The notes: a model not told the origin generated them from the sequence alone. A stretch of 64,000 nt of DNA from Terebella lapidaria (GCA_949152475.1 OX424560.1:17485106-17549105); one strand, 5' to 3'; shown: positions 36,740-47,245, counted from the stretch's first letter. Made by a program: numbers and translations.

Positions 36740-37310
36740 TCTTTTGCAATCATTTTCAACATAGCCATAATGTAACAAAAAATGGCATATATATATATAT
36801 ACATGTAAATTGTAAAGCATGATATTTTTTGCAATCAGTCAACATTGACATAATGTAACAACATATGGCATTTTTTGCATATATCCCTGTAAATGTTAAA
36901 TCAAAGGTTTTTTGCAGTCAGTCCACATTGCCACAAGGTAACAATAAATAGCAAATTTGCATATGCGTGTAAAGTCATTTGCATCAATCCACATTGCCAT
37001 AAGGTAACGATAATGACATGTTTGCATATATTTCTGTAAATTTTAATACCTGAGATTTTTCTCAATATTCAACATTGCCATAATGTGATAATAAATGGCA
37101 TTTTGCATTATATACATGTAAATTGTAAAACCTGAGATTTTTTGCAACTATTCAACATTGCCATATATGTAAAAACGAATGGCTTTTTTTGCATATACAT
37201 GTAATGTGGAAACTCAAGTTTTTTGCAATCACTTCAAATTGACACACTGTAAAAATAATTTGATTTTTTGCATATATGTGTATATGTAAATCGTAAATTA
37301 CAATTTTTTC
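36740..37310 (+). repeat. AT-rich minisatellite, ~80-bp unit, about seven copies
   Basis: Each unit has CAACATTGCCATAATGTAA-like, TGGCATTTTTTGCATATA-like, CATGTAAATTGTAAA-like and GATTTTTTGCAA-like blocks. Units drift by indels. It lies between the convergent genes of the Kolobok-like element. Confidence 0.7.
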
Positions 37311-37736
37311 AATGAAGATATGAGGAAAATTTTCAAATTTGTTGTATCCCAGTATACTATTTAGTTCAATATTCTTAGTGATTCCCCATCCCCATAGCAT
37401 GTAAAGTCTGGTTCGTCAATGTTCTCCAGGGTTGTATTATAGGATTAATGTTTAAATCACAAATAGATTTAGGGGTGAGAAGTACTGTTTTACAAATGTC
37501 TAAAATTTAGTTAACATGTTTGCTGGTGTGAAGTTGTATTTTGCGACTTTCAATGGAGTGAAGTTGTGAATGTGATCCATGTACCAATTTAATGTATATA
37601 ATTTATGTAGCTAATGATGCATATGCTCAACTTTTGAAAATATTTCATCGATATTCATGCACAGTGTGGTATTATATCGGTACAGTGAAATCATATCATT
37701 GTAGTTCTACCATTCAGGAACTGACTTCCATGCAGA

Positions 37737-39554
37737 CTACTTCTCCCCAAACCTGGAAATTAGTGCCGCCACAGCGTCCCCTTTTTCCGGCTTGGGCAAG
37801 GAAGCAATATTATCAGGAAGATCTTGCTGGTCAACAACATCTTTCCTGTTGTCTGCGCATCGCTGCAAAACTCTGGACACCATGTCCTTGCGATACTGGA
37901 AGTTCTTCTTCGGGGTGAATATCTTTCGAGCACCCCACTGTTTAGTCCTTTTGCTGAACATAAGGCTAAACCTGAAAGTCCCGTCCTCAGTGACAGCTTG
38001 CTCTCGACCAAGGTTCAAGTTATGATCAAGAATAGCAAGGCGTGTCCTGGCAACCATTCCCTGATGCGAGAAGCGCAGTCGCTTCGGACAATACTTGAGC
38101 ATCATCGAATTGAATGACTCCAAGTGTCCAGTGTGGCAGAACTTGACAAGGTGGGTCAGATCCTTGACAAGTTTTGGGTCGGTTACTATGCCAACCAGTG
38201 CCTTGTGGGCGACGCTGTCCCGGGCCAGGTACTCCACGTCTACATCAGGGTCCAATGGGCCATGAGCGCACTTGTGAACAAGTTCACCCGTCTCCCATTC
38301 GTGATCATCCACAACGTGGTGAATGATTGAAATCCACTTCTCCTCCAAGAGATCTGGACTTCCTTCACAAGTGGCAGCGCTCCACCACAAGTGATACCTT
38401 ATAGCCTTGATCCAGTCAGCGAGTTGCTCACAACCCTTCTGCTTGGACTTTCGAAGGACTTTGTTGGGTACTGACCTGTCCATGTGGTATACATCATATT
38501 GGTGATCAACAGCGGGGTAATGCTCTCGAACCAATTTCACCACAGACTGATTCCTATCAGTTGCAAAACAGGCAACGTCAAGTGACAAGTCGATAGCTTC
38601 ATCCAGGGCCTTAGAGCAGCCTAACTTCTCCATGGCCACAGACGATGTGCTCTCCGTAACCTGGGTCAAACTGAAAGCAGGAATTAGGTGAGATTCCTGG
38701 TCCATCAGTACATATGTACAATACTTAGCGCTGTACCCAGGGGAGTCGCACCTTCCATCACCACATATTGTCAGGGGTTTCCCTGAGAGAAATGCTATCA
38801 CCTCACTCTGGTGCTCCAAGTATGTATCCCGAATCTCAGGAAACAGATACATTCTTTGGATATCATAGAAGCAGAACTTGCTCATAATTCTCAGATCGAT
38901 TATGGAGGCGAAGTCCTGGAATCTGGCGAAACTCAAGCCGCTGAAAAGTACAGCAGCGGACAGGGACAAATTTCCAGCAGGCCTACGGTTTACTAGTGGT
39001 TGACTTCGCCATACACCAGAGTGGTCAGATCGGAACGTATACCTGACAGAAATGAGGGACCCAGTGATATAGCATTTATAGTTGGTGATGGAAGAACCAC
39101 ACTGTGCGCAAAAGGCAAACAATTTGGATAACTCTGACCCAAAAACATTGAATTTATAGTCTCCCTGAAGAACTGTGTCATGGTCCGAATCATCGTCATC
39201 GTCAATTTTGGAGTAGTCAACGTCATAACTGTCGCTATCCTGGTGCTCATCGTCTGCCTGATTAGTCTCGTCACTGTCACTAAGTCTGTCTGTGCAGCTA
39301 TTGTCTGTATCAGCGTCGTTTGTCTTGTCACAGTCCATGTCAGTTTCATGTAAATTGTAATCAGTCTTCATGAGGTTGGGTATGTCTGTCACATCTGTCG
39401 TTTCCTTAAATAAGTCGTCTGTCCCACAAGCTTTGTCTGCTGTCTCCTTAACTACCCCCTTATCTAGATCCTTAACTAGCTTCTCTCTCCAAAGAATGCA
39501 GCAGGTACATCCACATGTTGGAGCTTCAGCTTCTGTCATAGCTTGTTGTATGAT
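37737..39554 (-). CDS. Kolobok-like THAP-DDE transposase, exon 3 (catalytic)
   Basis: This main exon gives residues 102-706 of a predicted 706-residue transposase. The acceptor is TATTGCAG (ending 39555), phase 0. It contains a CGCTCC cysteine cluster, an acidic linker rich in Asp (about residues 160-230) and a CAQC pair (250, 253). The catalytic core runs from about residue 360: CGDGRCDSPGYSAKY (Asp367/Asp371), FATDRNQSV (Asp434), YDVYHMDRS, and GHLESFNSMMLKYCPKR (Glu580), followed by ARTRLAILDHN. These are hallmarks I associate with Kolobok transposases. The frame is intact to its stop at 37737-37739. Which acidic residues form the DDE triad is inferred. It acts on the element's terminal repeats, cutting at TTAA. 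Confidence 0.85.
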   Translation of the reverse strand: MIQQAMTEAEAPTCGCTCCILWREKLVKDLDKGVVKETADKACGTDDLFKETTDVTDIPNLMKTDYNLHETDMDCDKTNDADTDNSCTDRLSDSDETNQADDEHQDSDSYDVDYSKIDDDDDSDHDTVLQGDYKFNVFGSELSKLFAFCAQCGSSITNYKCYITGSLISVRYTFRSDHSGVWRSQPLVNRRPAGNLSLSAAVLFSGLSFARFQDFASIIDLRIMSKFCFYDIQRMYLFPEIRDTYLEHQSEVIAFLSGKPLTICGDGRCDSPGYSAKYCTYVLMDQESHLIPAFSLTQVTESTSSVAMEKLGCSKALDEAIDLSLDVACFATDRNQSVVKLVREHYPAVDHQYDVYHMDRSVPNKVLRKSKQKGCEQLADWIKAIRYHLWWSAATCEGSPDLLEEKWISIIHHVVDDHEWETGELVHKCAHGPLDPDVDVEYLARDSVAHKALVGIVTDPKLVKDLTHLVKFCHTGHLESFNSMMLKYCPKRLRFSHQGMVARTRLAILDHNLNLGREQAVTEDGTFRFSLMFSKRTKQWGARKIFTPKKNFQYRKDMVSRVLQRCADNRKDVVDQQDLPDNIASLPKPEKGDAVAALISRFGEK

Positions 39555-39675
39555 CTGCAATACAGATGATAAAAAATGTTATCACATTGGCATAATACAG
39601 TTCCTATTTGCTAAATGAATACAATAATTACAATAATGATACTGTCTTGTAATTTATTAAGATATTTGCGGCAAA

Positions 39676-39820
39676 TTAACCTATCCCAAATCCAATTTGT
39701 CCGAGTCTTTTTACGTCATTTTCATCGTATTCTGCAAAACGTTACTATTGGCCAATGAGAAGTTTTCTGACGTAATTTGTGAAACTCGGACAACTTTTGA
39801 GGGCATTTGGGATAGGTCAA
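39676..39820. mobile_element. 145-bp MITE-like inverted repeat in the transposase intron
   Basis: Ends TTAACCTATCCCAAAT and ATTTGGGATAGGTCAA are inverted, and the similarity continues inwards (TGTCCGAGT and TACGTCA on both sides). There is no coding capacity. Confidence 0.6.
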
Positions 39821-40440
39821 TTACTACTCTGTATTTGTACAATTATCAATTATATGACACACATTTTTCTTATAAATGTAATGTGGTAACTTAATGTATC
39901 GTTCATTCTATATAAATAATATTGTATGTATACCATATATTTCCATAATTTGTTACCATTACTGGTATGCCTATAATTTTTAAGTTATGTATGTTAACAC
40001 CGGTATGATATACCTGAACTTCTATTGTATCAACACTATAGTTCATGAGTTATTGGATTTATAAATATTTCACATTGATGGCTTCACCTGACTATACTTA
40101 GTTTTGAAATCTTAACAAAATGTATATCTTGATATATCTTGACAAATTGTGATTCTTTTCCCGTGAATATGCTGCCAGATTTTTTGTACATCGATGTTAT
40201 TGTCATTTGTCTACCCACAAATTCTGAGAAAAGCAAGCTGGTAATAAATTCCGACAACTGCTTCAAACAGAAATTGTTGTATAACAGAGACATGCAAGGA
40301 CATGAAATTAATCTGAAAATAAGCAATGTCAACATGTTACATGATAAAATATATGTAAATTATATTTATATGTATACAATAAATAACAACAGTATAATAC
40401 CATCATCATTTGATATACTTAATCCAGTCATTATTTTATC

Positions 40441-40565
40441 AGGTGGGGGGGGGGGATCAAAAAAAAAAGGGGGGGGGGGGGGTCAGACGTTCATTTTCAA
40501 CATTATTGGGAGAGAAGGGGGGCATACTTTTATTTTCAATGGAACTGGAGGGGGGGGGGGGGGGG
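40441..40565 (+). repeat. Poly-G tracts (first cluster)
   Basis: Four runs of 6 to about 17 G lie within 125 bp, with CATTTTCAA(C/T) spacers, in the intron of the transposase gene (template strand poly-C). G-quadruplex formation is possible. Confidence 0.8.
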
Positions 40566-41204
40566 TAAGAGTTTGAATTTGATTTAATTTGAGAAAATCT
40601 GTATGTTGAAATAGTGAAATAGGTTAAAACAATCCAGTCAACATGGACTGATGGTTTATTGGAGTATACAGCATAATCCATCTTTTTGTTGAATTGTCAG
40701 TGAAACTATAGTTCCGCCGAAATTTGATCCTAGAAAGGACCATTCAGGAACACCCAAAATCCGGAGATGTCATACTAGTAACATCTAATGACCCCGAACC
40801 AGCATGTCAAAACCACAGATGTATTTTACTCAACAGTCAACACGTTGCCAAAACAGGAACTCCAGCCACTGAGAATAATCCTCGATGAAGACTTTTCCAC
40901 CCCGGATTGAAAAATAGTCCTGGATCGTCCCGGATGACCCTATAGTGATTCTGATATACCTGACTTTCTATTTGACCATGACTTTGATAGACAATCGCGG
41001 ATCATCACGGAACATTATGAACCCATCATGGTGCCAACACAGATTTGATTCAAGACAGGAAAAGTACCTATTCCAGAATGGCATTCATCAATGATATGTG
41101 AAAGAGTCATAATTTTTCCGAGTTTCGCTCTGGTGGTCCAGTTACATGTAGTCCTTAAGGAAGAAATAGATTCAAGTTTTTTTTCCGAGGAACACTTTTA
41201 TTTT

Positions 41205-41285
41205 GGATCTTGGGGAGGGGGGGGGGCATATGTAGGGGGGCATACATTGATTTACGATATCGGTGGGGGGGGGGGGGTCAACCTT
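41205..41285 (+). repeat. Poly-G tracts (second cluster)
   Basis: Runs of up to 13 G carry CATA and CATTGATTT spacers like those of the first cluster, 700 bp away, so the two clusters are probably copies of one repeat. Confidence 0.8.
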
Positions 41286-41894
41286 TGAAAACTCATTTCT
41301 CGAAAAATCCCGAATATATATGTGGATTGGAACATTCCAAGTTTTTATTAGAAATATTACAATGGTTACATGAATCTACCATTTTGCGGGAAAAGAGGGG
41401 ATGCGCTATACTATTAGGGCGTGTGCACTATTAGGACCAATACCGTATGTATTTATATACTTGACCAATGATTTCAGTCTCCATTATCCGGCACTTAGGA
41501 TGTCCTTATTCCTGAGAACTAAAACAATTTTATTCACAATCACATCACAAATTTGGACTTGTCTAAATAATCAATAGATACATATTTAAATAAATGAAAA
41601 GAATTGATATAATATGTGTATCACCTCATGCATATCATTGTAGATTTGTATGATATACAACATACATTTTCTTTACATGCGCTAATGACAACTTTTCAGT
41701 CAGTTGATTTGTCTTATCATTCGTATTTGATTGATTTCTAAATATTGATTGGCGTGGAGCAGATATCACCAGCAAACCAAAACATTAATTCAGTGGACAT
41801 TTTAAAAGTGTAGAATATAGTTGTAAATATTGAAAAAATTTCATAAAAAATATTTTCCTGGACTCTATATATGGTATATAAACCATCAATATAC

Positions 41895-42433
41895 TCAAGT
41901 TCAACACAAAACCTCATATGATTTTTGGCCATAACTTCATTTAGGATGGTCCGATCAATTTGAATTTTTTTTATGTTTCTATATCTATTTTTCACCAAAT
42001 TTCAGACCTCTATATTGAAAACTGAAAAAGTTGGCAATGTACCCAAATGTTAAATGTTGGACACAAATCAGATCACAAGAATTAAAGGAAATTCAGGGTT
42101 TTCATTATCTTTTCTCCACTAAGAGTTTTCGAGCAGGAAAAATCATTTTCTAATGAGTGTTTTCTAATGAAATATCATTTTTACAAAGTACCATGCAATG
42201 CGAACATCGAACAATATGCTAAATTCGGTTCAGACTCGCAAATTTCATATTTGATGTGAAATTCAACTTTGGAGTAGAATGCCAACTTCTTAAATTTTCA
42301 AGATAGAAATCTGAAATTTGGTGAAGAAATATGGTTTTATGCCAAATGGAAACAAACAAAATTTCAAATTGATCCGACCATCCTAAACAAAATGCCCAAA
42401 AATCATATGTATGAGTTTTTGTGTTGAACTTGA
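41895..42433. mobile_element. Inverted-repeat (MITE-like) element, same family as 5340-5840
   Basis: The arms (about 41895-42050 and 42285-42433) share CAAGTTCAACACAAAA, TAGGATGGTC and CACCAAATTTCAGA in inverted order. The inner CAGA(C/T)(T/C)TCTAT and GTTGGCA blocks match the element at 5340-5840. Confidence 0.6.
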
Positions 42434-42574
42434 CTTTAGCACATTAAAATGGTTTTGCTTTGATTAATATGAAATCTGCACCACATATTCAGCTTCATAT
42501 ATTCAATTTGACCTTATAGTATATATTTATTACGAAATATTCAAATGATTTCAATATCGTATTGACAATATTAC

Positions 42575-42695
42575 CGTTTGCCGTTCTACTTCTGTTGTTT
42601 CACTGTCTTTCTTCAGTGCTTGCGAGGGCAGCGCTTCATGCCTCAATCGCCTCCTCGGGCTGTTGGAGTAGGGTCTGAGGATCTCGATGTCACAA
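42575..42695 (-). CDS. Kolobok-like THAP-DDE transposase, exon 2
   Basis: This 121-nt exon lies between an acceptor TATGTAACAG (ending 42696) and a donor GTAATA (from 42574). Entered in phase 2 from exon 1 and left in phase 0 into exon 3, it completes the THAP domain: SCDIEILRPYSNSPRRRLR, then HEALPSQAL. The last corresponds to the conserved AVP(S/T) box closing THAP domains. The phase agreement on both sides and the domain completion support the splice model. Confidence 0.75.
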
Positions 42696-43068
42696 CTGTT
42701 ACATAGAAGTGTAAAGCTGACTATAATACTTGAAACTTAGTCTTACAAATAAATATCATGAAAGATGGAAAAAAACACAGTAATGATTCTTCTCGAAATA
42801 TTACATATTCATGTAGGCCTACATAATATTATGCTTCAAATAATAATAGTTTTGGTCATTCACTAACGTTAGATCTAGTTTATATGATCGGGCCCAAGAT
42901 AGGGCTGGCTGTTTTTTGTTTTGTTTTAGGAAATCAACATACGTTACTGTAGAGCGTTGCATTGGTAAGGGCAAGTCTATTTTTATTATAAATTATATAT
43001 TTATTTATTGTTATTGAATATTATAAATCCGATAGGCATATAGATCTATACAGGAGCCTACTACATAC

Positions 43069-43250
43069 CTCTGGAAGTGCCTCGAGCAAACTCGAAATGC
43101 CTTGTCTGTCGAAGTGGTTGGCACGCCCATGGCCTGTCGCCACGCCACCTCCTCCGACGGCGATGGACACGAGAAAATAGTTATGCCCGATTCACCAAAT
43201 GTACTCCTGCATCCAGGGATGGAGCAGCCTGGTTTCTTTCTGCTCGTCAT
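43069..43250 (-). CDS. Kolobok-like THAP-DDE transposase, exon 1 (THAP zinc finger)
   Basis: ATG at 43250-43248; 182 nt to a GTATGT donor (from 43068). It encodes the N-terminal part of a THAP DNA-binding domain with Cys9-x4-Cys14-x40-Cys55-x2-His58, the C2CH pattern of THAP, plus Trp37 and Pro44 in typical places (EEVAWRQAMGVP; FRVCSRHF). Upstream in-frame sequence has no THAP character, so this ATG is preferred. It lies about 600 bp from the right terminal repeat, reading inwards. THAP domains at transposase N-termini recognise terminal DNA. Confidence 0.8.
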
Positions 43251-43371
43251 GCTTTCATCGATGTGTATCTTGCAAATGCCGTATGAATGTAAACAAAGAG
43301 CTGTCAAAGTCAGCTGATTTTGCGCGTGTACGTATTTTTCCATGGCAACGGCAGTGAATGACCGCATGAAA

Positions 43372-43406
43372 TGTGCGCGTCATACACGTGAACTGTGCGC
43401 GTCATA
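43372..43406 (-). promoter_or_regulatory. Duplicated TGTGCGCGTCATA motif upstream of the transposase
   Basis: Two exact 13-bp copies start at 43372 and 43394, 22 bases apart, with an ACACGTG between. They lie 120-155 bases upstream of the transposase ATG and inside the right end of the element. They could be promoter sites or THAP binding sites; inference only. Confidence 0.3.
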
Positions 43407-43989
43407 GGTCTGTTTACGTCATCAACAATGAGGTCATTTTCTGGAAATTCCCAGCGGGGAAAGCACCTGTTTTGGTCTCGAAAACAGTGTAAAACACATC
43501 ATGTTCATGCAACAGTCACGACTGTGTAAATTGCGGAACTTAACATACAAAGAGGTAGGATTGTTAACAAGGGCTGAATAATCATACACATGCTTTTTGC
43601 ATTGTATTTATGCCATGTTTAACCCATGCAAAACACTCTGCATTTTCGTGTATTTCACGATTACCTGGCATTCATACCAAAACACATTTCGCTTCGTCCC
43701 TCAAAAAAAGTTTCACACACAGGTATGTACTCGTTTTAATTGATAACCTTGTACATGAGTGTATGCTTCGCACGCTGATATTTTTTCCATATTTTTAGGA
43801 CGATGCTATGCTACTTTAATTAGCGGTTGAAAACAGCCATTTTCGCCGGAGTTCCCCTTTAATACGCTATTTTACTAGTGCCAAATTTGGTACGAGTAAA
43901 CATCAAAATGACACAAACAGTTCACTGATAATTCGACAATAATAATATTCATCACGATTCTAGACGATGAATTGAAATCAGTCTTATTT

Positions 43990-44130
43990 CGAGAGATTCT
44001 GCCAATTTTAGACATCAAACGCAGAAATCGTGTGTTCCCGTTCAATTTCCGGCTGCGAGTTCGAATATCTTATAGAGACCATGAGTTAGTATTCAACATC
44101 GCGATTTTCACGCGTATTCAGACAGTGATT
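43990..44130 (+). repeat. Palindromic-core repeat (unit A, right part)
   Basis: Contains ACGCAGAAATCGTGTGTT, TCAATTTCCGGCTGCGAG and GATTTTCACGCGTATTCAGA. It is the counterpart of 54615-54760 and, inverted, of 6225-6350. Confidence 0.6.
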
Positions 44131-44415
44131 AACTGCTGACGTATTGCCACATATTTTACCTAAATCTTTGAACTCGAAATGTCTCGTTTGTCGTGAAACC
44201 CCAAGCATGCTCTTGCTTCAATTTGTAATTGGTTTGATCGTAATTTTTTTTATTGATCTAACATACAAATTTATAGCAGCTACCTAAGATGAGATTCATC
44301 ATGTTCATGTTATGAAAGAAATTTCGAGTGGATTTACCAGTGTAAATTGATGTTTTTTTGTGAGGTCAAGACCCCTAACCCCTTAACTTGCATCAACAAT
44401 TACCCCCTGTCTGTG

Positions 44416-45383
44416 TTACTGTCAAGGGATATTGAGATAGATCCTTTGAATGTGGTGACTGACTTCTCAGATATTCAAAGCACAGGGGGCAATAAAAGCA
44501 ACAATTCCTGACGAGTCGAATTTCAAGCTTTGTCTCAAGGAGGAAAATCGACGTGAACGCAATTGATACTGCCGAAGTCTTAGTTGGTATTCTTGTCCAC
44601 AAACCCATGGGAATGGCTCTGCCCATAAAATGAGCTGGAAAGACGAACCTGAAAAATCTCTACATAATACGGACCCCACTAGGTGATGAGGTCCATGTCT
44701 GATATATCCCAGACTATATACAAATTTATCCAATATCCTCAATGTGTCCATTTGTTCCTCCAACGACAATTTTTCCGACTAAATCCTTATGATACTTACT
44801 TTTCTAGTAGTGGATTTATAACAACAACTTACATGTATAGATATCTTACTATCAAAATATCCACAGTTCATTGATGGTTGAACTAAATGATGCTATCATC
44901 CATTAGAGGAAAGGAAATTGGGAAGATTCATTAACTGCAGTTATACCAATATACTTGCTGAATTTTGTCACTAATTGCCATCTCAAGCATTAACATGCGC
45001 TAATGTATTTATTCTCCTGATGCATTCGGGCACATGTGCAACTGATATATGCAATTAATATACAGTGTATATGGGAACAAGAATCGATATTTGCCACGTA
45101 TCTAGCTTATCACATTTTTATCCATTTCATTATCAACAAATCCACACAAAACGACCAAGCGGGGTGAATGGAGAATTTGAGACTAGACGGTAGCGTCCCC
45201 TCTGGCCTTTGTGACCGTCAAGGGGTATTGAGATAAATCTCTGGGATAGTGTGATGAGGTGTTCAATATTCAAGTCACAGGGGCAATAAAAGCAACAGTC
45301 ACGTGTCGAACACCAACCTTTGCCTCAAGACGCAACACCGAGGGCAGCCAAATTAATACTTGCAGGTGATTTGTTGGTATTCA
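44416..45383 (+). repeat. Two spaced ~175-bp repeats (unit A)
   Basis: 44416-44595 and 45208-45383 share GTCAAGGG(G)(A/T)ATTGAGATA, a GGGGCAATAAAAGCAACA block, a TCTCAAG or CCTCAAG block and a closing TTGGTATTC. They are paralogous within the unit and retained in all three units. Confidence 0.55.
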
Positions 45384-46339
45384 TTCTCACGACTAAAAGT
45401 GTATTGCCTCGCTTGTAGACAAATAGACTATCGTTGCTACATTCAAATTAACAACGATGAGAGAGAAGCATGGAATATGTGTACCTTTGAAGTTAATTTT
45501 TTGCGTCATACCGAGACTCCTGTGTGTGATGGGAGAGTTAAGGTTTGACTAAGTTAATTAACAACTAAATCTTCACATTTCTATATCATTGAAACAAATT
45601 CAGATTATTGCTGCAAATCAATTGATATTTTAAAAGTGAACTTGTAAGTGTGTTAGCGTGGACAAATTATGTGGTGATATATGATTTACTAGTAAGCATT
45701 TTGGCAGATTTTTTCCGTAGTTATATTTATATTCACAACGGGTTACAGTTGAGTGGCAATTTTGATTGAGAAATTTTCTTCACATTTGTAGTCACATTAC
45801 GCTATCAAAAGACCAAAACCAGCGCTTTATTTGTGGGTAAAATCTCGTGACTAGTTTCCACCCAGGTTCGTTCAAGAGAGATATATCCATACTTTGAGTA
45901 AATCGGTAGCGACGATGTATTGTTGGAACGGGAATTACTATTACGTGATATGATTTGAACTCATCCAAAGTTGGCCTCTCTCGACGACCTCATGGATAAT
46001 GAGTGCAATTCAAAGATGCATGGATAATATATATTCTAACACCCCAGTTTCACCAGTTAAATATCCATCAGTTCTTACTCTGCGTTCCATTTCTACAATG
46101 ATGTAGTCCAAACATACTGCTGCTAATGACAAACAAATATTTTGTTCCACTCACATGGAAGACCAACAAAAACCAGTGAGTCAGGGTTTTTCACCAATAT
46201 CTCGGTAGCTGTCATATCATTATATGGGCAGTATTACTACTATCGGCATCAATATTTGATAACTTTTAATCGACAACAGCTGTTTGTCTGATTTTGGCCT
46301 CGGTCAAGGCCACATTCTGAAGCCATTGTTGATATGGTG

Positions 46340-46388
46340 TATATATACATAAGTGTGATGTTCATAACTTTTGCACCAATGTCACGTG
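46340..46388 (+). promoter_or_regulatory. Candidate core promoter of GNAT copy 2
   Basis: TATATATAC at 46340-46348 and CACGTG at 46383-46388 lie about 275 and 230 bases upstream of the ATG. The whole 46260-46560 stretch is nearly unchanged in unit B (57225-57510). Confidence 0.35.
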
Positions 46389-46616
46389 GCGTATACGGAA
46401 AGAAATTGGAGGTTTTCGAACAACGTAATACAAAGTTTTAATGGATTCGGATAGGGTTCAAACAGCGAAAGGTTCGAGTATTGTTATCATCTGATAATTG
46501 TAACAATAATGTATACATACAAGACAATCATGTTTTCTAAGAAATAACAGATGGTACGTATATCAATATTGCAAATGTTATGTGTAAATATGAATGGTTA
46601 ATTCCATGCAAAAGAA

Positions 46617-46809
46617 ATGACTGAAGAAACGTGGAGCGTAGATAACTTGAGGCTGACGATCAGGTGCTTGCGCAGTGATGACCTGGATCAGTTGCACTTG
46701 ATGACGTCTGAAGTTGGATGGTCGGCGTCAGTGGAAGAGTACAAACTGATTCTCCAAGCTGCACCTGGTGGACTTATCGGGGCGTTTTTGGAAGGCGGAC
46801 GTCTTGTGT
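46617..46809 (+). pseudogene. GNAT N-acetyltransferase copy 2, exon 1, donor lost
   Basis: This matches exon 1 of copies 1 and 3 (ATG at 46617, LRLTIRCLRSDDLDQL, VEEYKLILQAAPGGLIG). In the other copies the exon is followed by GTGAGT; here the same position reads CTGAGT (46810-46815), so the invariant G of the donor is C. Read-through gives a stop four codons on (SEF then TAA at 46818-46820). The next plausible donor (GTAAAT at 46822) lies beyond that stop, so either way a 67-residue truncated product is expected. A sequencing error at this one base would also explain it. Confidence 0.65.
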
Positions 46810-47245
46810 CTGAGTTTTAAAGTAAATCTATTGTCTGTTCAATTAGATGCTATTGAAACACTATCAATGCGATCACGAGTGGGATACTCGGCTGACTGAG
46901 TCTTTTTCCCAAAATTAATACGGTGTGGTTTTTTTTCAAATAGTATCTACTAGTAACTTATACTACTGAAGTATTGAGCTGATACTTGAAACATATCCCT
47001 TATTTAGATGAATGGATATTTCGTTTGTGCATTTCCCATGCGGTCACAGAAAGCAAATTTAATAACATGGAAGTGTTGTAAAAATATACCCAAAAGTTCA
47101 TATTGTAAGGACAATAGCAAATTTCCGATTATAACTGCTGATGGATGGATTGTTTGCTCCTATCGTTTGCACTCAAAAATAAGTGTCAATATGGGTGTTG
47201 ACTACCATATGGGTACAGACTACAATATTGTGTGTGTGTTTACAG

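Larger units (their letters stand above)
30322..43858. mobile_element. 13.5 kb Kolobok-like DNA transposon carrying a ballast-domain gene
   Basis: Both ends read AGGGGAACTCCGGCGAAAA inwards (19 perfect bases) and are flanked by TTAA (30318-30321 and 43859-43862), the target duplication of the Kolobok superfamily. Removing the element and one TTAA gives a site that aligns with uninterrupted unit B near 54485-54500. Inside are a minus-strand THAP-DDE transposase gene (43250 to 37737) and a plus-strand P2X7-ballast-like gene (30831 to 35824), converging. It also contains a second DNA transposon (31341-34370), MITEs at 39676 and 41895, an 80-bp minisatellite and two poly-G tracts. Both recognised genes appear intact, so it is a candidate autonomous element. 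Superfamily assignment: TTAA and DDE/THAP architecture are seen, the name is from knowledge. Confidence 0.88.

Noticed and set aside
36740..37310. CRISPR-like array
   Set aside because: Units are ~80-bp tandem copies with drift and no constant repeat/unique spacer pattern, in a eukaryotic genome.
37592..39618. Plus-strand frames opposite the transposase exon
   Set aside because: Shadows of the 606-codon minus-strand exon, which has all catalytic motifs.
47008..47245. In-frame upstream extension of GNAT copy 2 exon 2 (starts MNGYFVCAF)
   Set aside because: This is intron sequence: the corresponding frame is broken in copy 3, and the conserved acceptor lies at 47245.
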